A stretch of DNA of 64,000 nt from Megalonaias nervosa (taxonomy: Eukaryota; Mollusca; Bivalvia; Unionida; Unionidae). The translations under genes and the position numbers were made by a program. Positions 47,019 through 57,232 of this stretch are shown here, in pieces; position 1 is the first letter of the stretch; each line of letters opens with the position of its first letter. The stretch covers positions 1 through 64,000 of the forward strand of contig JAECUM010001825.1 of NCBI GenBank assembly GCA_016617855.1. The letters are read 5' to 3'. A model generated the notes under the pieces. That model saw nothing but the letters and a program-made list of their open reading frames with translations, searched no databases and was not told where the DNA came from.

Positions 47019-48740
47019 TTACTTGAACAGATGAATGAATATCTCAATTTTCTGACAACTCTGTTGTGAGATTAATGAAGTCATTGATTCAAGATTTCCT
47101 ATCTGAATGGAGTAAACAGGATGAGGCAGCACTCCAATTCTTTTGCTTCCTGTGTCACTTTCAGAACCTGATGTGTTGGAGGGAAGCATATATATTTCGC
47201 TAATCCCATCTATACAAAGAGCATTGACTGTAAAGGCCTTTGGATCCAGAATTGGTGAGACAAAGGATGGGATTTTAGTACTCCACCTTCTCACCAATAG
47301 GTCCACTATAGGTCAATTCCATGAATGAAAATAAGGAGACAAAGAGACCATTCTGTTTGTATTAGTTGCTACTTGCTTGGATGTGGATCTGTAGCTGAAG
47401 ACACCACTTCAGATAATCTCAAACAAGAATACCAAGGTCTGAGACTTGGGACTTACCATTTGAGATAAGTCATCATAGAGGAGTTGTCAGACAGAATGAG
47501 AACTTCATTTCCATGTACCTTCTCTAGCACCAATGAAAAAGCTTTCAGAACAATTTTCATCCTGAGAACGTTTATTTGTATCCTGAGGTGATCACACTAT
47601 AATGACAGATGGAAACTTGCCACACACCCCAGTCCTCACTGTTCACATCCAAATAGGTCATGACTGCCTGAGTTTGTACTTGCAGTATCCCTGACATGAG
47701 TGAGGTTTCCCTGCTTTCGAGATGGAAGCTCATATTGTGCAGATTGTGAAAGCTGGTTCAGTGGTCAATGGTTTGGCATCCAATTGAAACTCAAAATCAT
47801 TGTAATGGAAGCCCAAAAAGGCAACCTAGGACTAAAACATCCATTGCTGAATTGATGTGACAGAATTCTCTAGCAGGCTGTATATGCAAGGAATCAACCT
47901 GTTACAGTACTAATTCAATTCCCATTTATGAGGGATACATACTCTGTTTAATTGAATGTTGAGTTTCAGACCTAGATTTCCAAAAGCTTGAAATGGTACT
48001 AGGTCAGTGATGTCCTTGCTGACAAGGAGACAGGGAATGAGGAGGGTAACAAGTGATATATCTTGTTCCAAGACATAACCTTGCCTGCTGTTTTGTAGCC
48101 CGCAGTGTTTTGGAGGCAAATCACACAAAATTCCTGGAGGTCGTGCGAGTGGTGATGGGAAGTCATACCCCTTCAAGTCCACATTGATTGCATAGTCTCC
48201 CCAATGGACAGAATTTAGAACCCATTGTTGCATTCCATCATGACCCAATAAACATGAAAGAGTTGACTGAATGCACTGAGGCTGATGACCAAACCAAAAG
48301 TGCCACATCTGTAGCTGGAGGAACCCTAGGCAAATGAGGAGGTGTGCTGAATGAGATAATGAATCCCCGGAAAATCACTTCTCAAGTCCATATATCGTCA
48401 TGTCAAATCTTCCCCATCTGGCAGTGAAAGATTAGAGCGTTCCCCCCAAATGGGATTTGTCATTCAGGTGGATGTTAAGGTGATGACATCTGAAATATGG
48501 AGGGTCTTGTGATGAGAAAAACTGGTGAAAAAGATCACCCTCCCTTTGTTCCTTGTCCGCCCACTTTAGTTTGGGAGAACTGTGGATTTTGACAGTTGTA
48601 AATCTGGTAGGACTGCTTCCCAGTGGCCTGTGCTCTAGGGACATCCTTGCAATGTTGTGTTGATTGTCTTGCAAATCCCTCTGCTGGAGCTGAGACTGTG
48701 AGGGAGAAAATAAGGCATCCTTGGCAGCTTATTTGCAAAT
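47019..48740 (-). pseudogene. Decayed DIRS-like retrotransposon (RT/RNase H region)
   Basis: Minus-strand pieces in order: FVDLKGYDF-like and PSPLARPPG (about 48160-48200), a stretch with LLVSKDITDLVPFQAFGNLG (about 48000), INVLRMKIVLKAFSLVLEKV then VLILSDNSSMMTYLKW (47460-47580), and VDLLVRRWSTKIPSFVSPIL with DPKAFTVNALCIDG (47200-47310). The SDN...YL RNase H motif followed by a VDLFA..LP.FVSP..DP.A..VDAL block is typical of DIRS-type pol proteins (recalled). Many stops and frameshifts; no tyrosine recombinase was recognised further left. Confidence 0.6.
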
Positions 48741-49969
48741 TCTGTCAACTTGATTTGATCACTGTTTAGGATCAAGGTCATTTAAGATACACCAAAGTGG
48801 GTACAATAAAACAGACAGATGTAGTTCTACAATGATAACAAATAATCTGGACTTTCTACTCACATTACAAAATGCAGAGGGGAAAATGTATCATTTGAGA
48901 CCCAATTTTTTTTTTCACCAAAAATTTGCCTGTTGTTGGAATCGGATTTTGTGCCCGGATTTTTTAATTTTTGGCCTGTGATCTAAGGTAGACCAGTCTG
49001 AACTGCACAAAGGCAGGTGAACCTTTGCAAAAAGTAGGATCAGTTGGGGACTGGGGGTAAGAAGTGGCCATGAGTCAAAAATGATTGGTCCAATAAGCAA
49101 AGAAAAAAAAATGACTAAAAAGAACTCCAACTTTTACCCTTCTGTACATGCGTAAGCCACATAGCCAATGAAAAACAATGTTTCTAGCACAACCAGGCAT
49201 CAGTCTAAGCCAAAAACTCTTAGAAGCAGATGTATTTGGATGTATTCAGAATTAACCTCCAAAATGTGTTTCCTACCCCCATTTCAGGCCAAAATGACAA
49301 AAGTCTATGGGGCTGAACGAGTTAAGAAAGGTGGAGGCAGAGAGCACTGCATCTTGTTCCACCAGTTGTAAGTTCATAGCTGCTATTACAACCATGGCTA
49401 CAGTATCTTTGGCCTCTATGTTTAATAAGTGAGCCATTCTATGAACAGGTCATCATACATGACTAGTGAGATTCGGGGTGGGAGACGGTAAGCTGTGATC
49501 CGTCTAATTAAAGATTGCCGGAGATACCAGATTCAACATTGAGTCCACGTCAACTGCTGAGTATCCAAATAGAAAATGTGCATGGGGCCTACAGAACTGC
49601 CAGATACAATTTGACTGAAGGTATCTGCAAGAAATGCATCTCAATAGATGTTTGGGAATTGTAATTGACAATGTAAGCAGCCCAAAATGTCAGTAATTGT
49701 CACATTATGGAAGCAACTGAAAGTAGATTCTTCCTTAGTAATAATCACCTGATGTCTTAGCTGTAGACCAGATGCTGCAGCAGAATGAGAACAGAACTCT
49801 GACAGGAGTGGTGGAAAACTTTGTCACTCCAAGCCTGTAAGGCTGAGTCTTCACACATCAAAGTACGATCTCATAACCATGAAAGAACTTAAGAGCCAGT
49901 TTTCATTGTGTTTGGATAAAGGTAGTGAAGCTGATGACTCTTGTGCTACCTGCTAAGTAGTTCGGGAAT
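48741..49969. other. Probably upstream part of the DIRS-like element; no gene
   Basis: No clear coding. Base composition is less AT-rich than the surrounding introns, as in the element body to the left. Confidence 0.35.
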
Positions 49970-50231
49970 GTTGTTGTTGTTGTTGTTGTTGTTGTGGGGC
50001 TTAACGCCATTTTTCAACACACAATAGGCTATACATGGCGGCCAGTATTAATGGTGGAGGAAGAAACTGGGAAATCCGCGGAAAGAACCACCGACCCACG
50101 AGAAGCTACTGGCAAGCTTTCTCACATATCCACATTCGCCGAATCTTAGACTCGAACCAACGCAGACAGAGGTGAGATGGCAGTGATCCATAACGGACAG
50201 CGCTTTAGACCACTCGGCCACTCGGGGCCCC
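49970..50231 (-). mobile_element. tRNA-derived SINE, family 1, copy 3
   Basis: Same layout as copy 2, nearly identical over the body. Flanked by TAGTTCGGGAAT (49958-49969) and TAGTTGGGGAAT (50232-50243), an 11 of 12 target-site duplication. Confidence 0.95.
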
Positions 50232-50479
50232 TAGTTGGGGAATAATACTGAGGATGGAAGCTCAACTACAGTTGCAGCACATTATGAGTTATATCTTGTT
50301 ACTTCTAACTGTCACTAAGTAGAGGCTCCATTAGGGTGGCAAAGGCTGGAGGACGAGTGATGAGTCATATCTTGGAAACTGAGGCACCAAGTTGGACACC
50401 TTAAGTGTCTAGCTGCACAATTCAGGTTAGATTAATTCATACAAGTTCCTGTTTAAACTACATTGTATACAGTAAGTGA

Positions 50480-50730
50480 CAAGTGGCACTATGCAGGTTT
50501 GGTAGACTGATCCATGAGAGTGCCAGCAAAACTGGACATTGTCTGCAGGAAGTGCCAAGCAGCACTATGTTTGTTAGATTAATCCATGAGAGTGCTGGTA
50601 TAAACTGGGTGTTATCCCCAGAAAGTGCAGCTCCAAGTAGGTTATACTCCTGTGTAACTAGGTTTTTTGGTACTGATGCACTAAGCTAGGCATCATACAT
50701 ACAATGCACCAAGCGGCTCTATGCAAGTTG
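50480..50730 (+). repeat. Degenerate two- to three-copy tandem repeat, ~80 bp
   Basis: GATCCATGAGAGTGCCAGCA at about 50508 is repeated as TAATCCATGAGAGTGCTGGT at about 50579, each followed by CTGG..TTGTC/TATC and AGGAAGTGC/AGAAAGTGC. A third partial copy follows (ACCAAGCGGCTCTATGCA). Confidence 0.7.
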
Positions 50731-51323
50731 TGGAACTGGACAAAGTTTGTTCTTCTGGTGGCTGATACTGTATTATTGACTGCAGTCATGGCCCATTGTG
50801 ATCAGAGGTATATGCTGAGTTGAGTCATGAAGGAACAAGGATCTTGGCTGAGATGATGTTCTACAGTTCTTGAGGTTGAGAAGGGTAGGGGATATTGACC
50901 CACGTAGCCAGTCCATAACTCTGATATGTGAGATGGTAACTGAGGTTGCTGTTGCTCTCTATCTCATTCCACAGTAATTATATAGTTTGAACCCTAATGA
51001 GCAAGCTGATATCTTTGTCCCTCAAGATATGCCTCCGTGCCTTCCCCTTAATACCCATAGAATTGCTGCCCATTGTCATCTGTTCGTAACATGCAAGTCT
51101 GACAGGTATTCAAAGAATGACAATCAGAGTAAACCTACACGTGTACAGTGGCCGTTAGTCTGGTTTCACCCATGGTCTAATCTGTAAGTCAAAAATAAAG
51201 CACACAATATATACAGGTGTAGTGCAGCAAGTGTCCTGCTAATTTAGGGGTGTCTGTGCAGAGCTACAGATAATGATAATTACCTGTAAAAGGGCATTTG
51301 TGTCCTTTACAGGATAGAGAATT

Positions 51324-51790
51324 CGAGCATTGCTATTAATACTTACGAAGTGGGTGCTAAATTATCTATTCTAGTAACATGTTACCTGTAGGAAGACCCA
51401 ATTTTTACTGGTAAAATAACTTAAGAGTCATTTTTATAGTAACTATGAAGTATACACTATGAGTAAATCAAGTATAGAAAATTACCTGTATGTATCCAAC
51501 TATGTCAGAAGCTATACAGTTTCTACTGAACACACCATACCTACACATAAAAAAGCACTGAAGCATCATTATTGATACTTACAAAGTGGATACTACAATA
51601 TCCATTGCAATACAATGTTACCTGTAGGAAGGCCCAATTACATTCTACACAGGTAAAATCAGTAAAGTGGATGCTAAGACTAGATAATTTAAAAAAATTT
51701 ACTTATATGTATTTGGATTTAGCAGAAATTATACAGCAAAATTAAATGAATTTTCTATATCATGCACCAGACCTGCACTTATTAATATGG
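51324..51790 (+). repeat. Two-copy tandem repeat, ~237 bp
   Basis: AATACTTACGAAGTGGGTGC.. and ATGTTACCTGTAGGAAGACC (51336-51400) recur as GATACTTACAAAGTGGATAC.. and ATGTTACCTGTAGGAAGGCC (51573-51640). The downstream halves (51480-51548 and 51695-51780) are also related. Confidence 0.7.
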
Positions 51791-52249
51791 TTATAGTATT
51801 GTGTGGGAATGCCATTGCAACATGTGCAGGTATGAACCAAAGATGCCCAAGTGAATGAAGGTGGCAACATAAAATGCTATCATCAGGAACTTTGTTGTTG
51901 ATGAAAGAAGGAACAGAAAAACTTGCAGATTTATAGATTGAGTAGACTTCCCTTTAAAGATGAAACTCCACCAACTTGTTTTAAGGTAAACAGCTTCCGA
52001 ACTGCTTAATATATGTCGATTTTGTGTCTAGAGGCCTCTCTGTCTAGAGAGCATACTACTTGGCACAAGTGGAAGTAGTAACTGATTTCACAGAATTTGG
52101 CACCAAATCCTAGAATAAAGGGGAGATCACTGTAATTGCTGCCAAGATGGGCAAATAACTTTGACCTTTTTAGCTAAAAAGTTTTATATGGGAGGACTGC
52201 ATTTGTAAAATAGTATTAGTTCTCCTACTGAATTATGATCGGGTAACAT

Positions 52250-52640
52250 ATTTGAAGAAACAAGCTTACATACCAATCTGATCAAAATCTGCTCATTATT
52301 ATGCATGGATGTCACTCATTATGTGACTCATCGGTGATTATGATGATACATGCTTACATACAAATCTGATCAAAATATGGCTTCTAGAGTGTTCACAAAC
52401 TCAGCTGTGTAGATGCATGATTATCTCATTGCTAGGCATGAAAGTCATTCACAATCAAAAATGTCAGAGATTTTGACGAAATAAATTTATATACCATATT
52501 AGGTCAAAATTTCAAAGCAGAAATATGACTTCTAAAGTGTTCACAAGCAAAGCCAGTCAGATGCAAAATCAGCTCATAATTATGCATGGATGTCACTCAT
52601 CAGTGATGATATAAACTTACGAACCACTTCTGATGAAAAT
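52250..52640 (+). repeat. Degenerate repeat block related to 46340-46560
   Basis: Three units with TTACATACCAATCTGATCAA, TATGCATGGATGTCACTCAT and AAAATATGGCTTCTAGAGTG-type motifs. Confidence 0.65.
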
Positions 52641-53392
52641 CCAATCGAAATTAAACAGTGTTCAAGTGTTGATCAACAGACAGATGGCAGATGATGCACA
52701 TCAGAAGCAGGACCCTACCATAAGTTTACTTATGTTTGGCTCAGTGAGATAAAAATAAAGTGAAATAAAGATGTTTACTGATCCAGTCAATTCATAATCA
52801 AACCTATAGGGCCATAATATATCAGCCGTTATAAAACGAACTTCTATTTATTTTACTGTTCTTTTGTATTTTACTTTATGAAAATAATCTTAGCAATTAT
52901 AATGCAGGTCAGAATCTGATTGCAGCAGTGCAAAGATAATGACTTCAGCAATATACCCAAGTGTAAATAACGGTGGGTGATTTGATATTTACCAATTACA
53001 AAAGCAGAAATCTGTCTACCCTTAGTTAGGGTATCATAATATTGTTATAATCTTGTGAGCAAGTTTCTTGCCTATCCTACTAAATGTGACATTTTTAATT
53101 CTCTCCACCATTTATAACAGTCTAATATGGTTCAGTTTTAAGTATGTGTGGATCAGAATATTTTACTAAATTTTAATGGTAGCCTTTCGATTTGAAGCCT
53201 TTTAATTTCATCATCTATTATTGTTTTCTTACTTCTGGGATAAGCACAATTTCAAGAAAATAAAAGATTGTGCAGCAATTGTATATTTGTTTTTTCTAGG
53301 AGGCAGAGGGGTGTCCTTATTAAAGGTGTAAAATGTCACACAAATACACATTTCATTTTCCCATCGCTAACAATACACAAGAACACACCTAC
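52641..53392. other. Intron, nothing recognised
   Basis: AT-rich sequence 3' of the 53.4-kb exon, without a recognisable element. Confidence 0.4.
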
Positions 53393-53555
53393 CTGCCTAT
53401 CAAGTAGTTTGGAGATTATTTCCCTGGGAGAATTAATTTCTTTCTCCATGATTTCACTTTCCACAAAGCTCTCAATATCTCTGATTGCTGACTGGGCATT
53501 TGACTTTGAATCTGTGGTTATGCTAAACACCAGACTGCTCATTTTCTTTCTTGTT
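53393..53555 (-). CDS. PARP14-like: PARP14-like, most upstream exon seen
   Basis: Donor CAG|GTAGGT ends the exon at 53393 in phase 0. It encodes MSSLVFSITTDSKSNAQSAI, then ESFVESEIMEKEINSP and ISKLLDRQ. The pattern, helix A...AI..IE.F....IM...I.SP..I..L, resembles KH-like linkers of PARP14 proteins, and LLDRQ joins ITKMEL of the next exon in frame. The 5' boundary is uncertain: the better-looking acceptor at about 53575 puts a stop in frame, so a weaker CAG at 53556-53558 was chosen. Confidence 0.7.
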
Positions 53556-53699
53556 CTGGTTATTCTTCAAACTGCTGGGATGGAAAACAATGAGAATGAT
53601 TTCTTAAGTCAGATTATTGAAATTACACTGATGGCTTTAAGGGTTCAAACAACACTATCTAGGACAGCATCAAACATATAAACTTAACCATATTCCAAT

Positions 53700-54508
53700 T
53701 GATGATTATCAACATCCTGCTAAATACATGTAACTTAAATTATAAGTGTTTCATGTTTTTTCTTCTCTTTATCTATTAAATGAAAATTGCATTAAAACAT
53801 TCATAAAATATGAGAAAATATTTAAGCAATCAATTTGAATGAGCATTTTCTGTTGAAATGATTTTGTATTTTTGTTAAAGAAAAGATGGCATTTCTAGAG
53901 TTTGCATAGGGTTAGAATTTTAAAGAAAAAGAATATTACAGGATTTCCTCACCAGTTATCCTGGCTATTTAAAAAATGACCTTGTATATATCGTGCATTT
54001 TTAAGAAACGTTTAATTCCATTTATTTTGGTGTATGATTAATTGATGTAATTTGGGTTACAGAGTATACAGCTTGGCCTTACTTCAGTCGTGCACCAATC
54101 AAAAACCTGATAGCTCCCATTGGTCATTTTCACTTTCTGGACTTCAAAAGGAAAACTAAATTTTTTTGCTTTTTATATATTTTGTAATTCATTCATTGCA
54201 CTTTCAGCAGCTGGTATTGCCTTTTCTGGCAAAATTTGCTTTCCCTGTTTTAATAACTGCTAAAGACAGTTCAGGCTGAGTTTGGAGAACATGAGAACAG
54301 CCATTTGGTTACCCATGTGCTTAGATCATGTACAATTTCCACAAGTACAATATGCAAAGAAATTTCTGCAACAGCACATGAAAGTAGCATAGAGGTATGC
54401 CAGCATTCTCCCAGTTGTGCATGTTGCAAATGCAAGCAACTTCACATTACACATGTCACTCTCTCAGAATTACATAATGTCTGCAGTGCTCCCTAAACAG
54501 CTGTTAAA
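53700..54508. other. No gene recognised
   Basis: Upstream of the last readable PARP exon. No further exon of that gene was recognised on the minus strand from here to 64000. Confidence 0.4.
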
Positions 54509-54753
54509 AGGGACCCCGAGTGCCGAGTGGTCTAAAGCGCTCAACGTTACAGATCACTGCCATCTCACCTCTGTCTGCATGGGTTCAAGTCTTAGGCTTG
54601 GCCAATGTGGGTATGTGGGAAAGCTTGCCGGTAGCTTCTCGTGGATCGATGATTCTTTCTGGGGTTTCCCGGGTTCTTCCTCCACATTTATACTAGCTGC
54701 CATGTATAGCCTATCTTGTGCTGAAAAATGGCATTAAATCCTATAACAACAAC
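54509..54753 (+). mobile_element. tRNA-derived SINE, family 1, copy 4
   Basis: Head with an A-box region (GCCGAGTGGTCTAAAGCGC) and B box GGTTCAAGTC, body, and (CAA)n tail. A perfect 13-bp duplication, AACAGCTGTTAAA, flanks it (54496-54508 and 54754-54766). Confidence 0.95.
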
Positions 54754-54766
54754 AACAGCTGTTAAA

Positions 54767-56680
54767 TGATTTCAAGGGAAGTAACAAACTCTGAATAATA
54801 GTTTTCTCTTAGAATTAGCTAAAATTATGTCCCTTTATATGGTCTCGCTGACCTTTTAACATCGAAAAGGTCACAAGAACAGATGAATGAACCAGTGTCT
54901 ATTATTAGCACAAGAAACTACTGTTACTAGCAGAGGAGTAAACAGCTTTCAAAGGACTGAATCCCTATTGCACATACATTCTTGACTAAATACATCCAGA
55001 ACAAGTGAAGCCCATAATCTGAACTCCAAAGTCATGAGACCTGAATACGAATGGACACATTCAGGCAATGACTGCTACAGACAAGTATATTTTATTCTCT
55101 GACAAGTATCAGCTCTTTCATGCACCACATAATACAATCACACGACTGATCTTTGGGTCACTAAGTTATTGGCAGAATAGGAGACTTAGTGTTGAACAGA
55201 GGGATATCTGTTTATTTTTGTTGAAACCAGTTCAGACTGTTAATTCTTTAATGGATGCAGATGATGTTCAAAATTTCCAGTGGGACATTATGATATTAAA
55301 TTGACAAAGCTCAAAGCAATTATTTTGAGGTTTTTTAATAAATTTCTCCAAAGTTCTTTACATCTTCCACATCTGTTTCTGTATACCAAATTAGTGTTGT
55401 GACATCATCCATGCTGACTGCAAAAGCCTAATTTGCAATGCAAAGAGTGAAAAGATCACTTGCTTTGAATTCCCTTTTTAGTGGTGTACCAGTTTTTTGT
55501 TGTCATTGTGATAGCTAAAAACCAACCATTAAGCTGATAATGCTAGTTTTCCCAAATCCACAAAACCCCAAGAAACTACAACTGAATTTAGCATGAAGAA
55601 CTCTGTCATATTTTCATTTTTCAGGTGAAATGTTGTCAATTCTTCTGCACAAATTCTAAGAACACCCCAATAGGTATTGGAGGTTTGAACTACAAAATAA
55701 CTGCTACTAATGCAGCAACTGAAACAATGGCAAAACCCAGAAATATGACTAGTGATAGAGAAGACAGAATATCTGCTTAGATCAATCACTCCTAGAATTC
55801 ACTCAACTCTGTTCTTATTACCTCTGTAAATGTTTAAAAGTATTTGACATAGGTTCATTACTTAAGAATATGGCAGATTCTTGTATTTGCCTAAACTGGG
55901 CAGTTTCAAGTTAAAAATGCAATCTTTTCTTGGTAAATGTACTAAAATGCAGGCAATGAACCAGTGTACAAAATGCAGAAAATGAATAAATGTACAAAGG
56001 TTTCAAATATTTTATCACAATGCTAATCTTTCTCAATAGGGGATATGTGAGAAATACTTTCTTGTTCAAACTGGCACAAAGGGGAAAGCGATCAGCAATT
56101 CAAGTAAACTTGTCATTATTTTTACATCTGTTGCAAAGTCTGGCTTTAATGGTGAGTGAACACCTCATGGCTTAGAGGATTGAACCAGTTTAAACAAAAA
56201 GGGACTTTCACATTTTCTGCATACAATAAATGAATATGTCTCAATACTCAAAGGCAAATAATCAAAGATATGACATGGACCAAGATGGCACTTTCAGAAA
56301 ACTAGACAAGCTAGGGAGGTGTTATAATTACTCTGAACCTGAACATAGCTTAGATTTATGCAGACAATTACTGGGAAATTTCAAAACCATGACTGTTTGG
56401 AATATGGTCACTTGGCAAAACATTGACATGTTGCACCCTAGTAACATGATTATGAAGATAGTACCCTGTTTGTGAGACATGATTTTCTGTTGCTTGAAGA
56501 CAAATCTTAGACACTCTACTGGATGATAACACCCATATTGTTTCCTCTGGGACATCTCATCTCTCAAACTGATAACTATGATGGATCTTTTGAGTGTGGA
56601 AGAACAGCAGTGTTTGTGAATGTTTTATGTAAATAGTCATGCATGCTTCAAAAAATGTAATGCTGTCAGGGTGGAACTAA
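54767..56680. other. No gene recognised; possibly 5' region of the LINE to the right
   Basis: Frames at 55068-55304, 56230-56475 and 56328-56567 have no recognised domain. A stretch near 56500-56560 reads RQILDTLLDDNTHIVSSGTS on the plus strand and may be LINE ORF1/5' coding. Confidence 0.35.
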
Positions 56681-57232
56681 CCACCTTGCTTGACCCTCCC
56701 AATAGTGTTTACTTTAATGATGAACTAGATCTAGGAAATAAAGGAAAAGGTCTACACACTGGGCATATAAATATACAAGGTATGAATAATAAATTAGGCC
56801 AAATGAAATTATTATTTTTTAAGTCAATAATGTTTAACAGAAACAAAATTAAACGACACTGAGGCAAATGACTTGATGCTTATTGGTGTTTATGGCACAC
56901 CAATCAAACATGTCAGAGGTTGAGGTGTGGAAGTGTTGTTATTTAAGTAAGAAAGGGTTTACCAGTTGAATGGACAAATGATTTAGGATCAGGTGAAACT
57001 GAAGAGATGTGTCAAATAAACAGACATTTATTGTGGGCTTTGTCTATATATCCCTTTCTATGATGGTTGGATGAAATTAGCGTTTTGAAAAGCAACTAAA
57101 TAAAATGGTTGATGATCAAAAATAAATCTGTTTTGTGTGATATTTTAAGGAGTCATGAGGATGCTCCCCTATTAAATTTTATATGGTCTTTACAAATGTT
57201 GATGGGCCCCACTTTAAAGTTCTTACTATGTA
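56681..57232 (+). pseudogene. LINE, N-terminal endonuclease part
   Basis: Reads NSVYFNDELDLGNKGKGLHT then GHINIQGMNNKLGQMKLLF, the usual opening of an APE-type LINE endonuclease (GHLNI..L..K...I). After frameshifts come ANDLMLIGVYG and VRKGLPVEWTNDLG, then a short trace around MVDDQ. The 89-bp array cuts it at 57233; the matching C-terminal part resumes after 59370. Confidence 0.7.

Larger units (their letters stand above)
24188..53555 (-). other. PARP14-like: Gene model: PARP14-like ADP-ribosyltransferase (3' part)
   Basis: Six minus-strand exons join without a frame break: 53555-53393, 44984-44792, 34023-33895, 30626-30430, 25416-25245, 24468-24188. Junction phases are 0, 1, 1, 0 and 1, and every junction has GT donor and AG acceptor bases. 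Macro-PARPs of the PARP14 group attach single ADP-ribose to proteins or nucleic acid and act in innate immune and stress signalling (family knowledge). Readable here are KH-like/linker segments, a short helical segment where a WWE domain would usually sit, and the complete catalytic domain. Macrodomains, if present, lie upstream of the window. The introns are large and full of mobile elements. Confidence 0.85.

Noticed and set aside
53556..53581. Stronger-looking acceptor (ATCCCAG) for the 53.4-kb exon
   Set aside because: Using it puts TGA in the frame required to join the next exon.
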